Assembly (NCBI GenBank): GCA_012932295.1
Contig: JAAONU010000006.1
Span: 32,328,882-32,392,881 of the forward strand
DNA length: 64,000 bases
Direction of reading: 5' to 3'
Source: Cyclina sinensis
Taxonomy: Eukaryota; Mollusca; Bivalvia; Venerida; Veneridae
The notes under the pieces were generated by a model that did no database searches, was not told the origin of the DNA, and saw nothing but the letters and a program-made list of their open reading frames with translations. A program made the position numbers and the translations under genes. Of this stretch, positions 24,976-35,371 are shown piece by piece; within the stretch, counting starts at the first letter, position 1; the number at the start of each line of letters is the position of its first letter.

Positions 24976-25264
24976 GGCAGGTACCTTTTCCTATTCAATT
25001 TTTTCGTTATAGTTTTGCATATTAATACTAAATTGCCAATGCTCTGAACATCTTGTCTTACAGTCATAAAGGAACTGAAAAGGGTTTTTGAAATCACTGG
25101 CATAAATCTATTTCGGTATATTAAAAACTCAGGTGACGTTTTTAGTAAGCTCATAACAATAATTTACCGTCATTCTATTTGTCAACTTATTATTTTTTTA
25201 CAATTTACATTTCATTTCCTCATAATTTTGTAAAAAAAAATCACCAGTTTCACTGAAAAATCGT

Positions 25265-25440
25265 TTGCAAGAGAAAATTAAACCTATATCGCTTGTAATA
25301 AACATACACCATGTTATTACAAATGGCTCTTACGATTATTATACTGTATGGACTTGTGAAGACTTGATCGAGTTGCTCTCTTTCTTACCAGATAATATTT
25401 ATATTAGATTTAGCACTTCTATCTACGAGCATGTGTTTAT
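25265..25440 (+). pseudogene. Reverse transcriptase fragment, Penelope-like type
   Basis: The frame contains YYTVWTCEDLIELLSFLPDN followed by IYIRFSTSIYEHVF. This resembles the segment just before the conserved GIPMGTNCAPL motif in Penelope-type and similar reverse transcriptases, where a DNIYVRFG-like stretch is typical. The GIPMG motif itself is missing because the mariner relic begins at about 25430. The match is from memory of family sequences. There is no catalytic DD, so it is a dead fragment. Confidence 0.4.
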
Positions 25441-25920
25441 CTGCTGACTTTTCCACGCGTGCCTTTTAATGTGTGTTCCAGACTGAAGATTGTGCCTTCG
25501 TCTCAGGATCAAAGTAGTAAAGCCAAGACTCATCTCTGGTGATGATTCGGTCAAGAGATCCCTGTCCTTCTTTCTGATATGCCCACAAAAACCTCCCAGA
25601 TAACTTAACATGGTTGTTTCTTTGTTCCGAAGTCAAAAGTCTTGGGACTCATCTAGCTGAAACTCTGGTCATTCCAAGCGTTTCCGTAAGTATCTTGTGC
25701 GCTGTTGCTTTTCTTATATCACACAGCATTGCCGTGTCCCACACTGTTACCCGGCGATCAATATCAACAACATTTTTTACTAACATCACATTGCCTTCAA
25801 TAACTGAAGGGCGACCGGACCTCTCTTTATCTATCACCGAAGTTCTTCCATCGCAAAACTCTTACTACCAAAGGAAAACTAGCGGTCTGCTTACCGACTG
25901 TCCATGATTTGCTTGCTGTA

Positions 25921-28828
25921 GACAGGCCGGAACAGTACACGGACGCTACCAGTACGCGGACACCCCCGTATTCGGCGAGTTTTAAAACGTGTAAAACATC
26001 ACGTACGGTACTGATGTTACATACCTATATTCGTAACTAACTTATCCTTTTTCCGGTATTATACATGTATGTTTACACTTCCTGTTTATTGACTTATAAG
26101 CAGACGAACTCCAAATAACATCGTAAACAAATCAATACTTGCCGTTTCAGTAGGTAAATAATTCTAGAGCCCCTGTGTTATTAAGCTTAAAAATCGCCAC
26201 TGATAAAAAAAATTATATGTTTTTAGTAATTATGACATTTTAAAAAAGATTCTTCCTTGAATATTAATCAAAGACCTTGAATACTTGATCGATGCTCGTT
26301 ACATATTTTGAACTTGACAACCTCTTGATCTCTATCACTTTGGCGCTTGAAACATGTGACTACAGACACCCGCCAAATGTTTTGCTTACCATTTTGCTGC
26401 TTGTTTCACTTCACTTACACTACAAAAAATAACGAAATTAAGGAAATGTTATATTAATATATACATGTGGTATACAAAAAATATAGATAAACACCACTTT
26501 TCTGTAATGTACAATGAGAATTAATCTATTAAAATGCAGATAGCCCATAATAAAAGACTGTCCCCGTATATCATCGTATAAATACAGAAACCTCTCAATT
26601 TCACTGTCTTTCTACAATAAAGCGATCTTACCACTTTCCTTATAGATAAAATGTCTCAAAAGAAACCACATGCAGAGTGGCAGGGATCTGTAGCAAAAGC
26701 TGTAAAACTGGTAGAAACTGGCTGGAGCATTCGTGGTGCTGCTAAGAAAACCGGGTTGCCAAAGTCCACTGTTGCTGATCATTGTGGGAAATTTAAGGGC
26801 TTTGATACTAGGAAAGGGCCAGAGAGATGTTTGTCTGAGACAGAGGAAACTGGACTTGTGAACTATGCTCTTTATATGGCAGAGCATGGCTTTCCTTTAA
26901 CGAGGAAGGTCATTAAATCTTTGTGCGTTGACATTATTAAGAAAAGTGGGCGTACTACTTTAGTCAACTTAGAAAAGGGCCCTTGTGACAAGTGGGTAAA
27001 AAAGTTTCTTAACAGGCACCAAGAGTTATCTGAAAGAGTCCCTCATGTTATTGACAGAGCTAGGGCTTCAGTATCAGAGCAGCAGCTCACCCAGCATTTT
27101 GAATTGCTTCAGAACACAGTAACATCTCTTGGGTTGGACGGTAAGGGCGACCAAATTTGGAACTGTGATGAGACAGGTTTCAGTGGTCGTGAGAAAAGTT
27201 ATAGCAAGGTAATTGGTCATCGGGGTTTAAGACAGCCATGGCGTGTTCACGTCTCATTCTCAGGCCATGTTACTGTCCAGTTAGCTATTTCTGCAAACGG
27301 TCGCACAATGCCACCCATGCTTATATATGACAAAAACTTGTCCAGATCAAACTTCCGTGATGATTTGCCAGACACATGGCTGATTGAGTACACTAAAACG
27401 GGGTACATAAATTCCGACCTGTTTTTGAAGTGGTTTGTTGAGTGTTTCGTGGCCAACTGTGGCAATCATAGGCCAGTTTTACTCACCTTAGATAACCATG
27501 TCTCTCACTTATCAGCTGGTGTCATTGATGCAGCCAGGGCAAATAACATACATTTACTGTGTTTCCCAGCACACAGTACGCATTTACTTCAACCTCTTGA
27601 TGTGGGTTATTTTCATGATTTGAAGTCAAAGGTAGGAAATTTGTGTGTGTCTCTTGGGTTTACTGGAATGAGCACACTGCCACGGCACAAATTCCCCATG
27701 ATACTGAAACTTGCTCTTGATAAGATACCACCAAATACACCTGTGTCTGCCTTCCGTGTCGCTGGTCTTTTTCCTGTCAATAAAGAGCTGCAATTCCTGG
27801 TCCTTCTAAATGTCATTCTGAACCTGTCTCTGTCAGTCAGCAAACCTCTGATCAGCCCGATGTTTGTGATGATTGTGGTCATGTCACTGAAAACCCTTTG
27901 GTACGCTTGGGGGTTATCCCACCGGAACTTGCTTCTATTCTAGTAGAACCACCAGCCATTACAAAGCCCAATTCAAAGCGTCCTCGTTGTGAAAAAGCTC
28001 GAGTCATAACTGATCCCGAACCTGCTGATGACCACGAAACTGAGGACTTCGTTGTAACTGATATTCTGCCCATGGAAGAGCCAGAGGATTTCTCACAAAC
28101 TTCATGTGTGCTATGCGGTTCTGGAACAAATAAGTGGTAGTGGATTGGTTGCGATCGCTGTGAGGATTACTGGGTTCATTACGACTGTCTGACATACGAA
28201 GATCGGGTAGATGTCGACTTGAGCTTGATTGTTGGAGAGCCTTGGTTCTGTGGTGTTTGTAAAGAGGAATAAACAAACTATCTAAATTTGAAACATAAAT
28301 ACGAAAAGATTAAATAAATGTATAAAGTAAGATGATAAAACTTCCTTGCTTACAATGGTTGTATTCAAACTTGTTATACAATATTATGCTGTTTATATTT
28401 AGCATTACGGAAGTATGAGACGTTTAGTTTGTTTGACTCTCAAACTCATCATTGACATTTTGCACTGACTGTTTCAAACGTGTTATTTTTAAACAAAAAT
28501 AAAGTTGTTTTTTTTTTGTATCATATGAAAATAAACTAAATACATATTTAAAAACATTTTCAGGTAAGTTCCCCTTATTTGACCTCTTTTCCATCGATAT
28601 AAACAGGTGTCCGCGTACTGGTTAAAAAGAACAATAATTTTGAGTCGTATCTGTACCTGCCGAGATGCCTCACTGCGCATGTGTAGTGTGTTGTTTACAA
28701 TTGCGAGTACCTGTAAATTTGAAGGCAAGGATTCATCTTTAAAACTGCAAAGACTGGATGATTTGCAACACAACTTGATTTACACGGGTAAGTTACATAT
28801 AAGAAAAAGTGTCCGTGTACCGGTCTGT
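25921..28828 (+). mobile_element. Tigger/pogo-like DNA transposon with TA target duplication
   Basis: The element is flanked by TA at 25919-25920 and 28829-28830. The interrupted mariner codons need only one TA, confirming the duplication. Terminal inverted repeats start GACAGGCCGG on the left and GACAGACCGG on the right. Each end holds two copies of GTACRCGGAC: 25935-25944 and 25952-25961 on the left, and (inverted) 28609-28618 and 28810-28819 on the right. The subterminal CCAGTACGCGGACACC is shared in inverted orientation. One transposase gene lies inside (26651-28272, plus). Confidence 0.9.
26651..28272 (+). pseudogene. Tigger/pogo-like transposase with C-terminal PHD-like finger
   Basis: Starts MSQKKPHAEWQGSVAKAV. 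Residues ~8-50 form a psq-type helix-turn-helix (WSIRGAAKKTGLPKSTVADH), followed by a CENP-B-like second DNA-binding region to about residue 130. The DDE_1 catalytic core shows WNCDETGFS, LLTLDNHVSHLS and HLLQPLDVGYFHDL, so all three acidic residues are present. After SAFRVAGLFPVNKE (~27790) the frame shifts. The downstream frame encodes a Ser/Pro-rich linker and then CVLC, CDRC, HYDC and CGVC, a PHD-type Cys4-His-Cys3 layout. One TAG at 28138-28140 interrupts this finger, and the final stop is 28270-28272. With one frameshift and one nonsense codon it looks recently inactivated. A nuclear role in cut-and-paste transposition at TA sites is known for the family; the finger's role is inferred. 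Confidence 0.85.
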
Positions 28829-28991
28829 CTAACATCTTCATAGTCTCAGTCGGTGTTTTACCGAGGTTAACGCAAAACTTGATAAAGACCCGTTATTCTA
28901 CTCTTGACGGCTTTTCCATGTTCATACGTTGCATTGCGGTAAATGAATTGCTATAATATTGGCGTTTTACGTTGTTTTTCCGTTAAACGAC

Positions 28992-29030
28992 AGGAAATGA
29001 CGTCTTATTTAATATTTGACGTCATTTCCT
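28992..29030. other. Perfect 13-bp inverted repeat with CRE-like core
   Basis: AGGAAATGACGTC (28992-29004) and GACGTCATTTCCT (29018-29030) surround a 13-nt AT spacer. The right arm contains TGACGTCA, the consensus cAMP-response element. It lies ~75 bp upstream of the mariner start codon, so it may be part of the mariner end or its promoter. No transcription unit is otherwise supported. Confidence 0.5.
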
Positions 29031-30092
29031 ATTCACAATGTTTTAGCGCGCAACTGTCGTATGCGTTTGTGATGTATAAACACCAGATATGCTACAATAA
29101 ATTATCGTGCTCAGACATCCATAGACTAGTGTTGCTATAGAAACCACAGAATGGCAGCGTTTATAGTAGCGGAAATAATATCTATGCGTTTTGTCAGATA
29201 CATAATCTTGTCCATTATTGTCAAGTTTGAAGGCGGTCTGATCACTGAATAGAAAATGAAGGGATTTGTCTCAAAAACTTTCCAAACAACCCTCCTTTTA
29301 ACAGGTGGTGGACATCCTCATTGGTAGTAATTGTGCACCCCTTTGTTGCTGATCTCTTTTAATGCTGCTTTGAGAGAGACTTTATTTTACCCTTTTCTAG
29401 ACATTGCAGTCTTTGACTTCACCTCGAGGTATCTTGACGATTTGTTAAATATAGACATTAACCGTTTTCCATCTTTGGTCAGCAAACTATATCAAAATGA
29501 ACTCCAACTTGATTAAGCAAACACTTCAGAAAAGCAAGCAAATTTTCACATCTGATTCTTGTAACTGGAAATGGTTTTGTAACTACTAAAATATAAGATA
29601 AAAGAGATCATTTTTTTTTATTTTGATATTGATACTTAATATTTCACAGCTTTTTCGTTTTTCTAGAGCTTGAAACAACGTTAAAGATTTCAATGAACAC
29701 AGTTATTGCATAACAGGAAAACATTTAAAACAGGGGTATCGGTATCACAAATTAAGAAAAACGTTTTTGCAAGTTTTAGCCCCGATATCCAGATGTAAAT
29801 AAAAAAAATACAATTGCAGTGTAAAATTATTACTGCAACAATGTATTTCTCAACCAGTTTAATATGGAGATTTGATTTATAAGTTAAAGGAAATAAGAAG
29901 CCGCCTATTGCAATTGTATTTAAACCGGAAACCTATACAAATAGTATAACATTATTTAAAATCTCATTAGCATATTATGTTTAATTATGACCTAAAACAA
30001 AATATAAAGGAAAACCAAAGTCAGAGTAGATTGAACACTATTTGAACACTATCATAACAAGGAATGTTTGTAAATAATTTTGACTAAAAGGT
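29031..30092. other. Unassigned DNA with start of block E/D homology
   Basis: No gene is recognised. Around 29641, ATTTCACAGCTTTTTCGTTT and CTAGAGCTT match 58571-58600, so tandem-block homology resumes here after the Tigger/mariner insertions. Minus-strand text near 29215-29260 reads FSDQTAFKLDNNGQDYV, vaguely transposase-like but too short to call. Confidence 0.35.
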
Positions 30093-30096
30093 TTAA

Positions 30097-30242
30097 ACGG
30101 GCTGTACTCCAGATTTGACATAAAACTATTGTTTACATAAATAGTTATACCGTCGCGTTACGGTATAGCACTATGAAAGGAAAAAATCAAATTTATAATA
30201 CAAGAAAACTTCCTCTTTTTTGTCATCTGGAGCACAGCCCCT
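30097..30242 (+). mobile_element. 146-bp TTAA-flanked MITE
   Basis: TTAA at 30093-30096 and 30243-30246 bracket inverted ends ACGGGCTGTACTCCAGAT and AGGGGCTGTGCTCCAGAT (right end reversed). It is non-coding. TTAA duplication plus GGG-starting ends is typical of Kolobok or piggyBac derivatives; the superfamily is not certain. Confidence 0.75.
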
Positions 30243-32349
30243 TTAATTCAGTCTAAAATCCTGCATATAATGGTATACAACCACAATTATGTAGATACCC
30301 TAAACTCCTGTAGATTACGGATACAGGCACAACTCTGCCCTAAACCCTGTAAAGTACGGTGTACAGATAATTTAGATTTGCATTCCTTAAAACAGAAAAA
30401 TGATGTAACTTACTTACATAAAAAACTGGATCATTCCAATGCATAAAAGTAGTGACTTAACAAATGTTACATATTTTTCATATATGTCCGTATGTCTTGT
30501 CATTGATAAGATCTAAGCAATCAGAAAGTGTCCTTCTTGTAGTTTTGTATTTCCTGAACGAACTTAATGAATGTCCCCCAGTCTTATCATCCGGTCAAAT
30601 AATGAATAAAACCCTGTTTTTTTAGTATCTAAACCTTAGCCTTTTTGTTTGTTTGTTTTTTTTGTTGTTGTTTTTTTGTTGTTTTTTTGTTTTGTTTTTG
30701 GAAAATGTTGATGCTGTTGCTAAAAAAGAGGAAATGACGCAACTTAGATTGTTTTCATTTGGAATAATTTCTCATTTTATTCGAAAGCTTTCTTAAACCA
30801 CATCCAGTGTATGCTTGGCTTTGAGAGACGTTGTAGAAAGACAGTAAAAAGTTGTCTAATTTATTAGTCTTCTAAGGAAGCATGTTAAAACAAATGGAAG
30901 TGGGTTTCGCTTTTAGCTTGTCTTGTATTGCAATGTATTGTTTCATAAAAGATATTTAAAAACAAGTATATATGAGTGAAAAAAGGGAACTATGTAAGGA
31001 CGTATGAATTCAGACGGAGGTTCGTAAAGAAGCAGCTGCAGAATGTTTCGCATTGAATTACATAAACTCTGATGGTTCACCTGAACTTTAAGGTTCACCT
31101 GAACTTTAAAAAGCGTTCACTGAGAAATTTCTAAAAATACATATTGTGTTGTTGTAGAGTTAATTAAGTAGTTTTAATTTGGACGTATTTTTTGTTAGAA
31201 GTACAACTGTGATAAACTGTCATGGCTGTAAAATATATTGAAAGTATACTTTTTTTCAGAAAGATTGTTAGATGAAATTTATCTTATTAATAAACAAATA
31301 AGATTGCAAAACAATATTCCAAACTTCCTATCCCCAGGAGGATTCTTCTTAAATGCAATATTGACTTACTGTAAAGTGATTTAGATTTACATAAGACATA
31401 GTCTATTTCCCGAAAACCAACGAGTGAATATTCCAAAAACAATTAAGTGCTTTTAGAAGAACGTAAATACTTTATTAGTGCGCTTATAAACATCTGAGAG
31501 TGCAGAAAATCAATATTTAAAGACAGGCAGTAGCGTAGAGCTGACATTGAATTTGAAATTGAGAACGTCATAAAACATATTCAAATATTCTTCAAACTTA
31601 AACAAGTGACTTTTTACGATTAATTTGATTGGGTGTGTACATATATAATTTATAGTATCCATATAGCCTTAGTAATATAGTTTGAAAACAAACAATTAAG
31701 GAAATGCAATACTCTTTCAAAACTGTCTGATTCTGATATAGATTTTCTGTAAGGTTTAAAAGTTTCAATACTTTTCTTGTTCTTAACTATTTTCAGAAGA
31801 AGGTGCATAAAACAAGCTTAAAACGTGTGATGTCAACTATCAATCTCTAAATTCTTCATACTTACACAAGATGTTTAAAACAACGAGGCTTAAAAAATGT
31901 TCAAGCATGAATGCAAAATATCCAATTTGTTCACAAATGAATTTCACTAAAAGCACTGGGATGCTGGCATTTTGAACAAGCGAATGCGATACTAATTTTA
32001 ACTTACTTTTGTCTCAGGTAATGGAGTAAAGCCAAAAAACTACAGCTGTATATAACGCATTGTACGTTTCTTTGGTTTTGCTGTATTGATCGACCTTGGG
32101 ATTAAACAAATATTAAATCAAATTGTCGCAGCAGCTTCTTTCGCCTGTCAATAACCTTGGAAATTGCTCAGAACCCTTAGACTCTTTTAGTGGAATTTTC
32201 AGATTAAATATTGTAAATATTTGAGGAGCAGCTTTCTGTCATTGATTTACAGAGTCAAAAAGGTGAGCCAAACAAATTAAAGATTTAGATTGTCAGGAAG
32301 TGTTTGAAGGTTTTTTTTTCAAAGATATTGTGTCAAAAACCACAGAATT

Positions 32350-32732
32350 GTTTATATACTATGAAAAAAACATAATTTTATGCTTCTATACATTATGAAA
32401 ACTGAAGAAAAAGAATTTGAATTTACCATGATTCGAACAAATGCCCTTTCAGGTCAGTAAAATTAGTAGTAGCGACATAGACCACTGAGTCACTACGGAA
32501 CGTTCTAAACAAGTGTCAAAATTAACAAGACAAACAAAATACCTACCCCGTGACTAACAGGGTAAATTTTTTTACCGATAAAAGTGTGAAGAACTTTAAA
32601 TATTGATGTGTTTCTGTATCAAAAACTGAGAGAGTAACCTAGTTTAGATATATTCTTCACAGCTACAACCATAATTTTTACATATATATTTTCTTTTTTA
32701 TGCATCGTCGACCCATCTGTGAGACAGTCGCT
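32350..32732 (-). mobile_element. Second copy of the tRNA-promoter MITE, left-truncated
   Basis: Read on the minus strand, it begins next to TTAA (32733-32736) with AGCGACTGTCTCACA. It then follows the 2169-2598 copy in the same order: CTGTGAAGAATATATCTAAA, the TACCCYG hairpin region (32544-32564), the tRNA-like segment with GTTCGAATCATG (~32430), and GTTTTCATAATGTATAGAAG. Homology stops near 32350 and no matching inverted repeat was found there. It is diverged from copy 1, so neither is recent. Confidence 0.75.
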
Positions 32733-34306
32733 TTAAATGACAAAAAACATAATCTGTTATGTATTTTGAAATTAGTATATTATAAGAAATAGGATACAAA
32801 TTTCCTAGTTGCTGTGTCTAAAATGATACATAAAGGTATTCCAAATATACAAATATATTCTTAATTTTTAATACCTAGAATTTAAAATACATTATAAGAT
32901 ACATTTCCCCAAGGCAAGAATAAGAAATTGTGTACACAATACACCAGCATTGCAATATTTGAGTGTAACTTACTCATCTTATTTAAGAAACTTATGAATT
33001 GCTCTGCCATAATGAAACTGATAATGATGTTTTCAGGCTTTTTGCTTTAGGCTTATGTTTAAAAGGTTGTTTATTGATTTTTTGTTTGTTACGCATGTTA
33101 TATGCTGTTTTTCTGTAAATTTCTTTTCAAGGACTATTGTAGCTGGCATCGTATGATAAGAACATGGTTTAAAACGCAGGTTGTATCAGTGCGTAAAAAT
33201 AGCTATGCAATTTCAAAGAGAAAATAAAGAAAAAATCGCATGGCTAAACTAATCACCAATAACATACATAAAAGTAAAGATGTATACACTTAACAGCAGA
33301 ATATCAGTTTGACCACTGATATAATTGTAAATGTCAGTGTTATACAATTATAGTCTTTTCTGTCTGCTGTAATGATTAGAGGGACATTCCACTTGTTTGA
33401 TATTTTCACATGACATGTTATGTGTAGTAAAGAACCTATGCCAAACCAATTGATTAGTTCATCAAAAAAATGTTCGATGCAATAAAATGATGTGATATTG
33501 TATTGTTTTTATTGTTTTATTGCATTATGTTGCATTTTTGAGATTTATCTTTAATGCAGCAACATCGCAAACGCATGTCCCTTTCAATTCATTTAATACG
33601 TTGTTTTCAAAATTTTCATATTTTCAATGATAATGAATTGCATAATGGAAGAATCACCTTATAAATATAATGTTCTCGTAACTTAAATGATACAGGTTTA
33701 AATATGTCGTAGTAAGTAATACCAGTAGAAGGGACATACTCAACAATGTTAAATAATGCTAACATTGCTTGAAATACTCAGCGGAATTTTTTAAATGAGG
33801 TTTTGAAAATAGCATAATTGAAATTATCACTTAGAGATTTCCGGTATGTGTACACCATTTCCCTTTTGAACAGTTTTTCAAGTTGTTCAATGGCTGCTAG
33901 GTGCGGATTAAGCAGCTGAAGTAATGAAAGTCTTTCTCCAACTGAAATTTAATGAGACATACATTTCCAGTGGCAAGTAATCGAACTACTACATTATATA
34001 AACATTGAAAATACCTGTCTGTCTATCCTGTATTTTCCTTTGGGAATAACTTTTTATTGTGTTTTTGGGAAAGTGATTAAGTTGAATTCTGTTGTAACAT
34101 TGACACATTCATTTTCAGAGGTTCCGTGTTTCTGTTGTCTAACAATTGCGTTGTTGTGGCTTGACGCTGTTATTGATTCGAAAAAATTAGAAGTACATAT
34201 CTTACGTAACGGTACATTTGAAGAGATTAAATGACAACTAGAACTACGTGTAAGAATATGAATTAAAATCTCTATCGTAACTTCGCACAAATTCTTCCGG
34301 TGTTCT

Positions 34307-34395
34307 GAATGTTAAATCCTGGTATACGCCCTCAAGGTCAATTCATCAGCATCTGCTTAAATATTGGTAGGGGTTGTTGTTATGAATTGCAGTCC
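34307..34395 (+). pseudogene. Decayed cysteine-rich block, copy A
   Basis: The in-frame reading around CTTAAATATTGGTAGGGGTTG gives CLNIGRGCCYELQSD and then a stop. It aligns with copies at 50626-50754 and 61205-61320. Here the first Cys codon and the distal Cys-containing segment have been lost. It may be a relic exon or chance similarity inside the duplicated block. Confidence 0.25.
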
Positions 34396-34994
34396 GATTA
34401 ATAACGTACCTATTTAAGTTTGATTTTAATATAATGTCACGAAACTGTTTCCAGACGTATGATGATATATCGCCACAAAGTCAAGGAATGTGCTCTTTAG
34501 GTAAAGATCAGCAGGAACTTAACATTTGTTGGGGGTTATGATTATGGATTTCTGTGTTGAATCCTGTGTCAGCTCCTTTGCGCAAAAACCCATTCATACA
34601 TTGTATGTGCCTGTTTGAGGAATGGTTATCTCTGCATCTGTTTCTGTGTATATTTTTTATATACGTAGGTCCTGTAAGTATTAGCAAAATCATATGAGAT
34701 GCAGAAAATGTATAGAATTTTTATGCAAGGTGCTAACATCTGCATCTACAGTTTTCAGTGTCCGTCTAAGAGCATTTTCGACTGGTGCAGTAATTTTCCA
34801 TTTCGTAGTTTTTTCCATCCCTTTACAATGTTGAGGAGCAATGCGTGAGACTGATAAGGCACTGGGAAAATGACATAAAATACTAGTAGTTTATAGGAAA
34901 ACACGCAAACCGTTAAAGGTTGTTTTTTTTCCCTTTCAAAGATTTTTTATGGTGTAGAAATACTCCATTTTTTCCGTCTCAGAACAATGCTGAA

Positions 34995-35006
34995 GACCAG
35001 TGAATT
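34995..35006 (+). repeat. Left target duplication of the L1-like LINE
   Basis: GACCAGTGAATT is repeated at 40862-40873. It abuts a run of about 22 T, the poly(A) tail of the minus-strand element. Confidence 0.85.
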
Positions 35007-35371
35007 TTTTTTTTTTTTTTTTTTTTCAGGCCCTCTAATGAGGTAACCCCATTTATTCTCCCCGTCATAGGTTCAGATGAGGGTCAGGGGTCCATCCCTC
35101 ATTGACCTTACAATAAAAAACTGTATTAAATAACATAATTATACATCAAAGTTTCAGCCGTGGAAAATAAATTTCTAACCATTTGTGTATATCATGTATG
35201 ATTTTAAAGGACTCTGATTTTTATAACTTGGAAAAAAATAATAACAATAAAAAGAAAACAATTGAAAGTGTGTTAATAACTTGAGCAGTAAGAAATAAAA
35301 CTAATGAAATTTGTATGTTCTAGTCAGCCAGCTATTGGAATTTGTTTTCCTCAGAATGTATTGTCAGGATT

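Larger units (their letters stand above)
25430..28917 (-). pseudogene. Mariner transposase relic split by a Tigger element
   Basis: On the minus strand the gene starts at an ATG at 28915-28917. It encodes the mariner helix-turn-helix RVFIKFCVNLGKTPTETMKM, with an in-frame TAA just upstream of RVFIK. It is then broken at a TA by the insertion at 25921-28828. The other side resumes with LQQANHGQSVSRPLVF, then RSGRPSV and DRRVTVWDTAMLCDIRKA, then TETLGMTRVSAR. A TGA follows, then VPRLLTSEQR and RIITRDESWLYYFDPETKAQ, which carries the first catalytic Asp (TRDESW). Homology ends about 25430, so the second and third catalytic residues are absent. Stops and truncation show it is inactive. Confidence 0.85.

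Noticed and set aside
26612..28276. Minus-strand frames of 64-91 codons
   Set aside because: Antisense shadows of the Tigger transposase.
29140..29520. Possible additional DDE transposase relic on the minus strand
   Set aside because: Short stretches look transposase-like, but no catalytic motif, consistent frame or TIR could be found.
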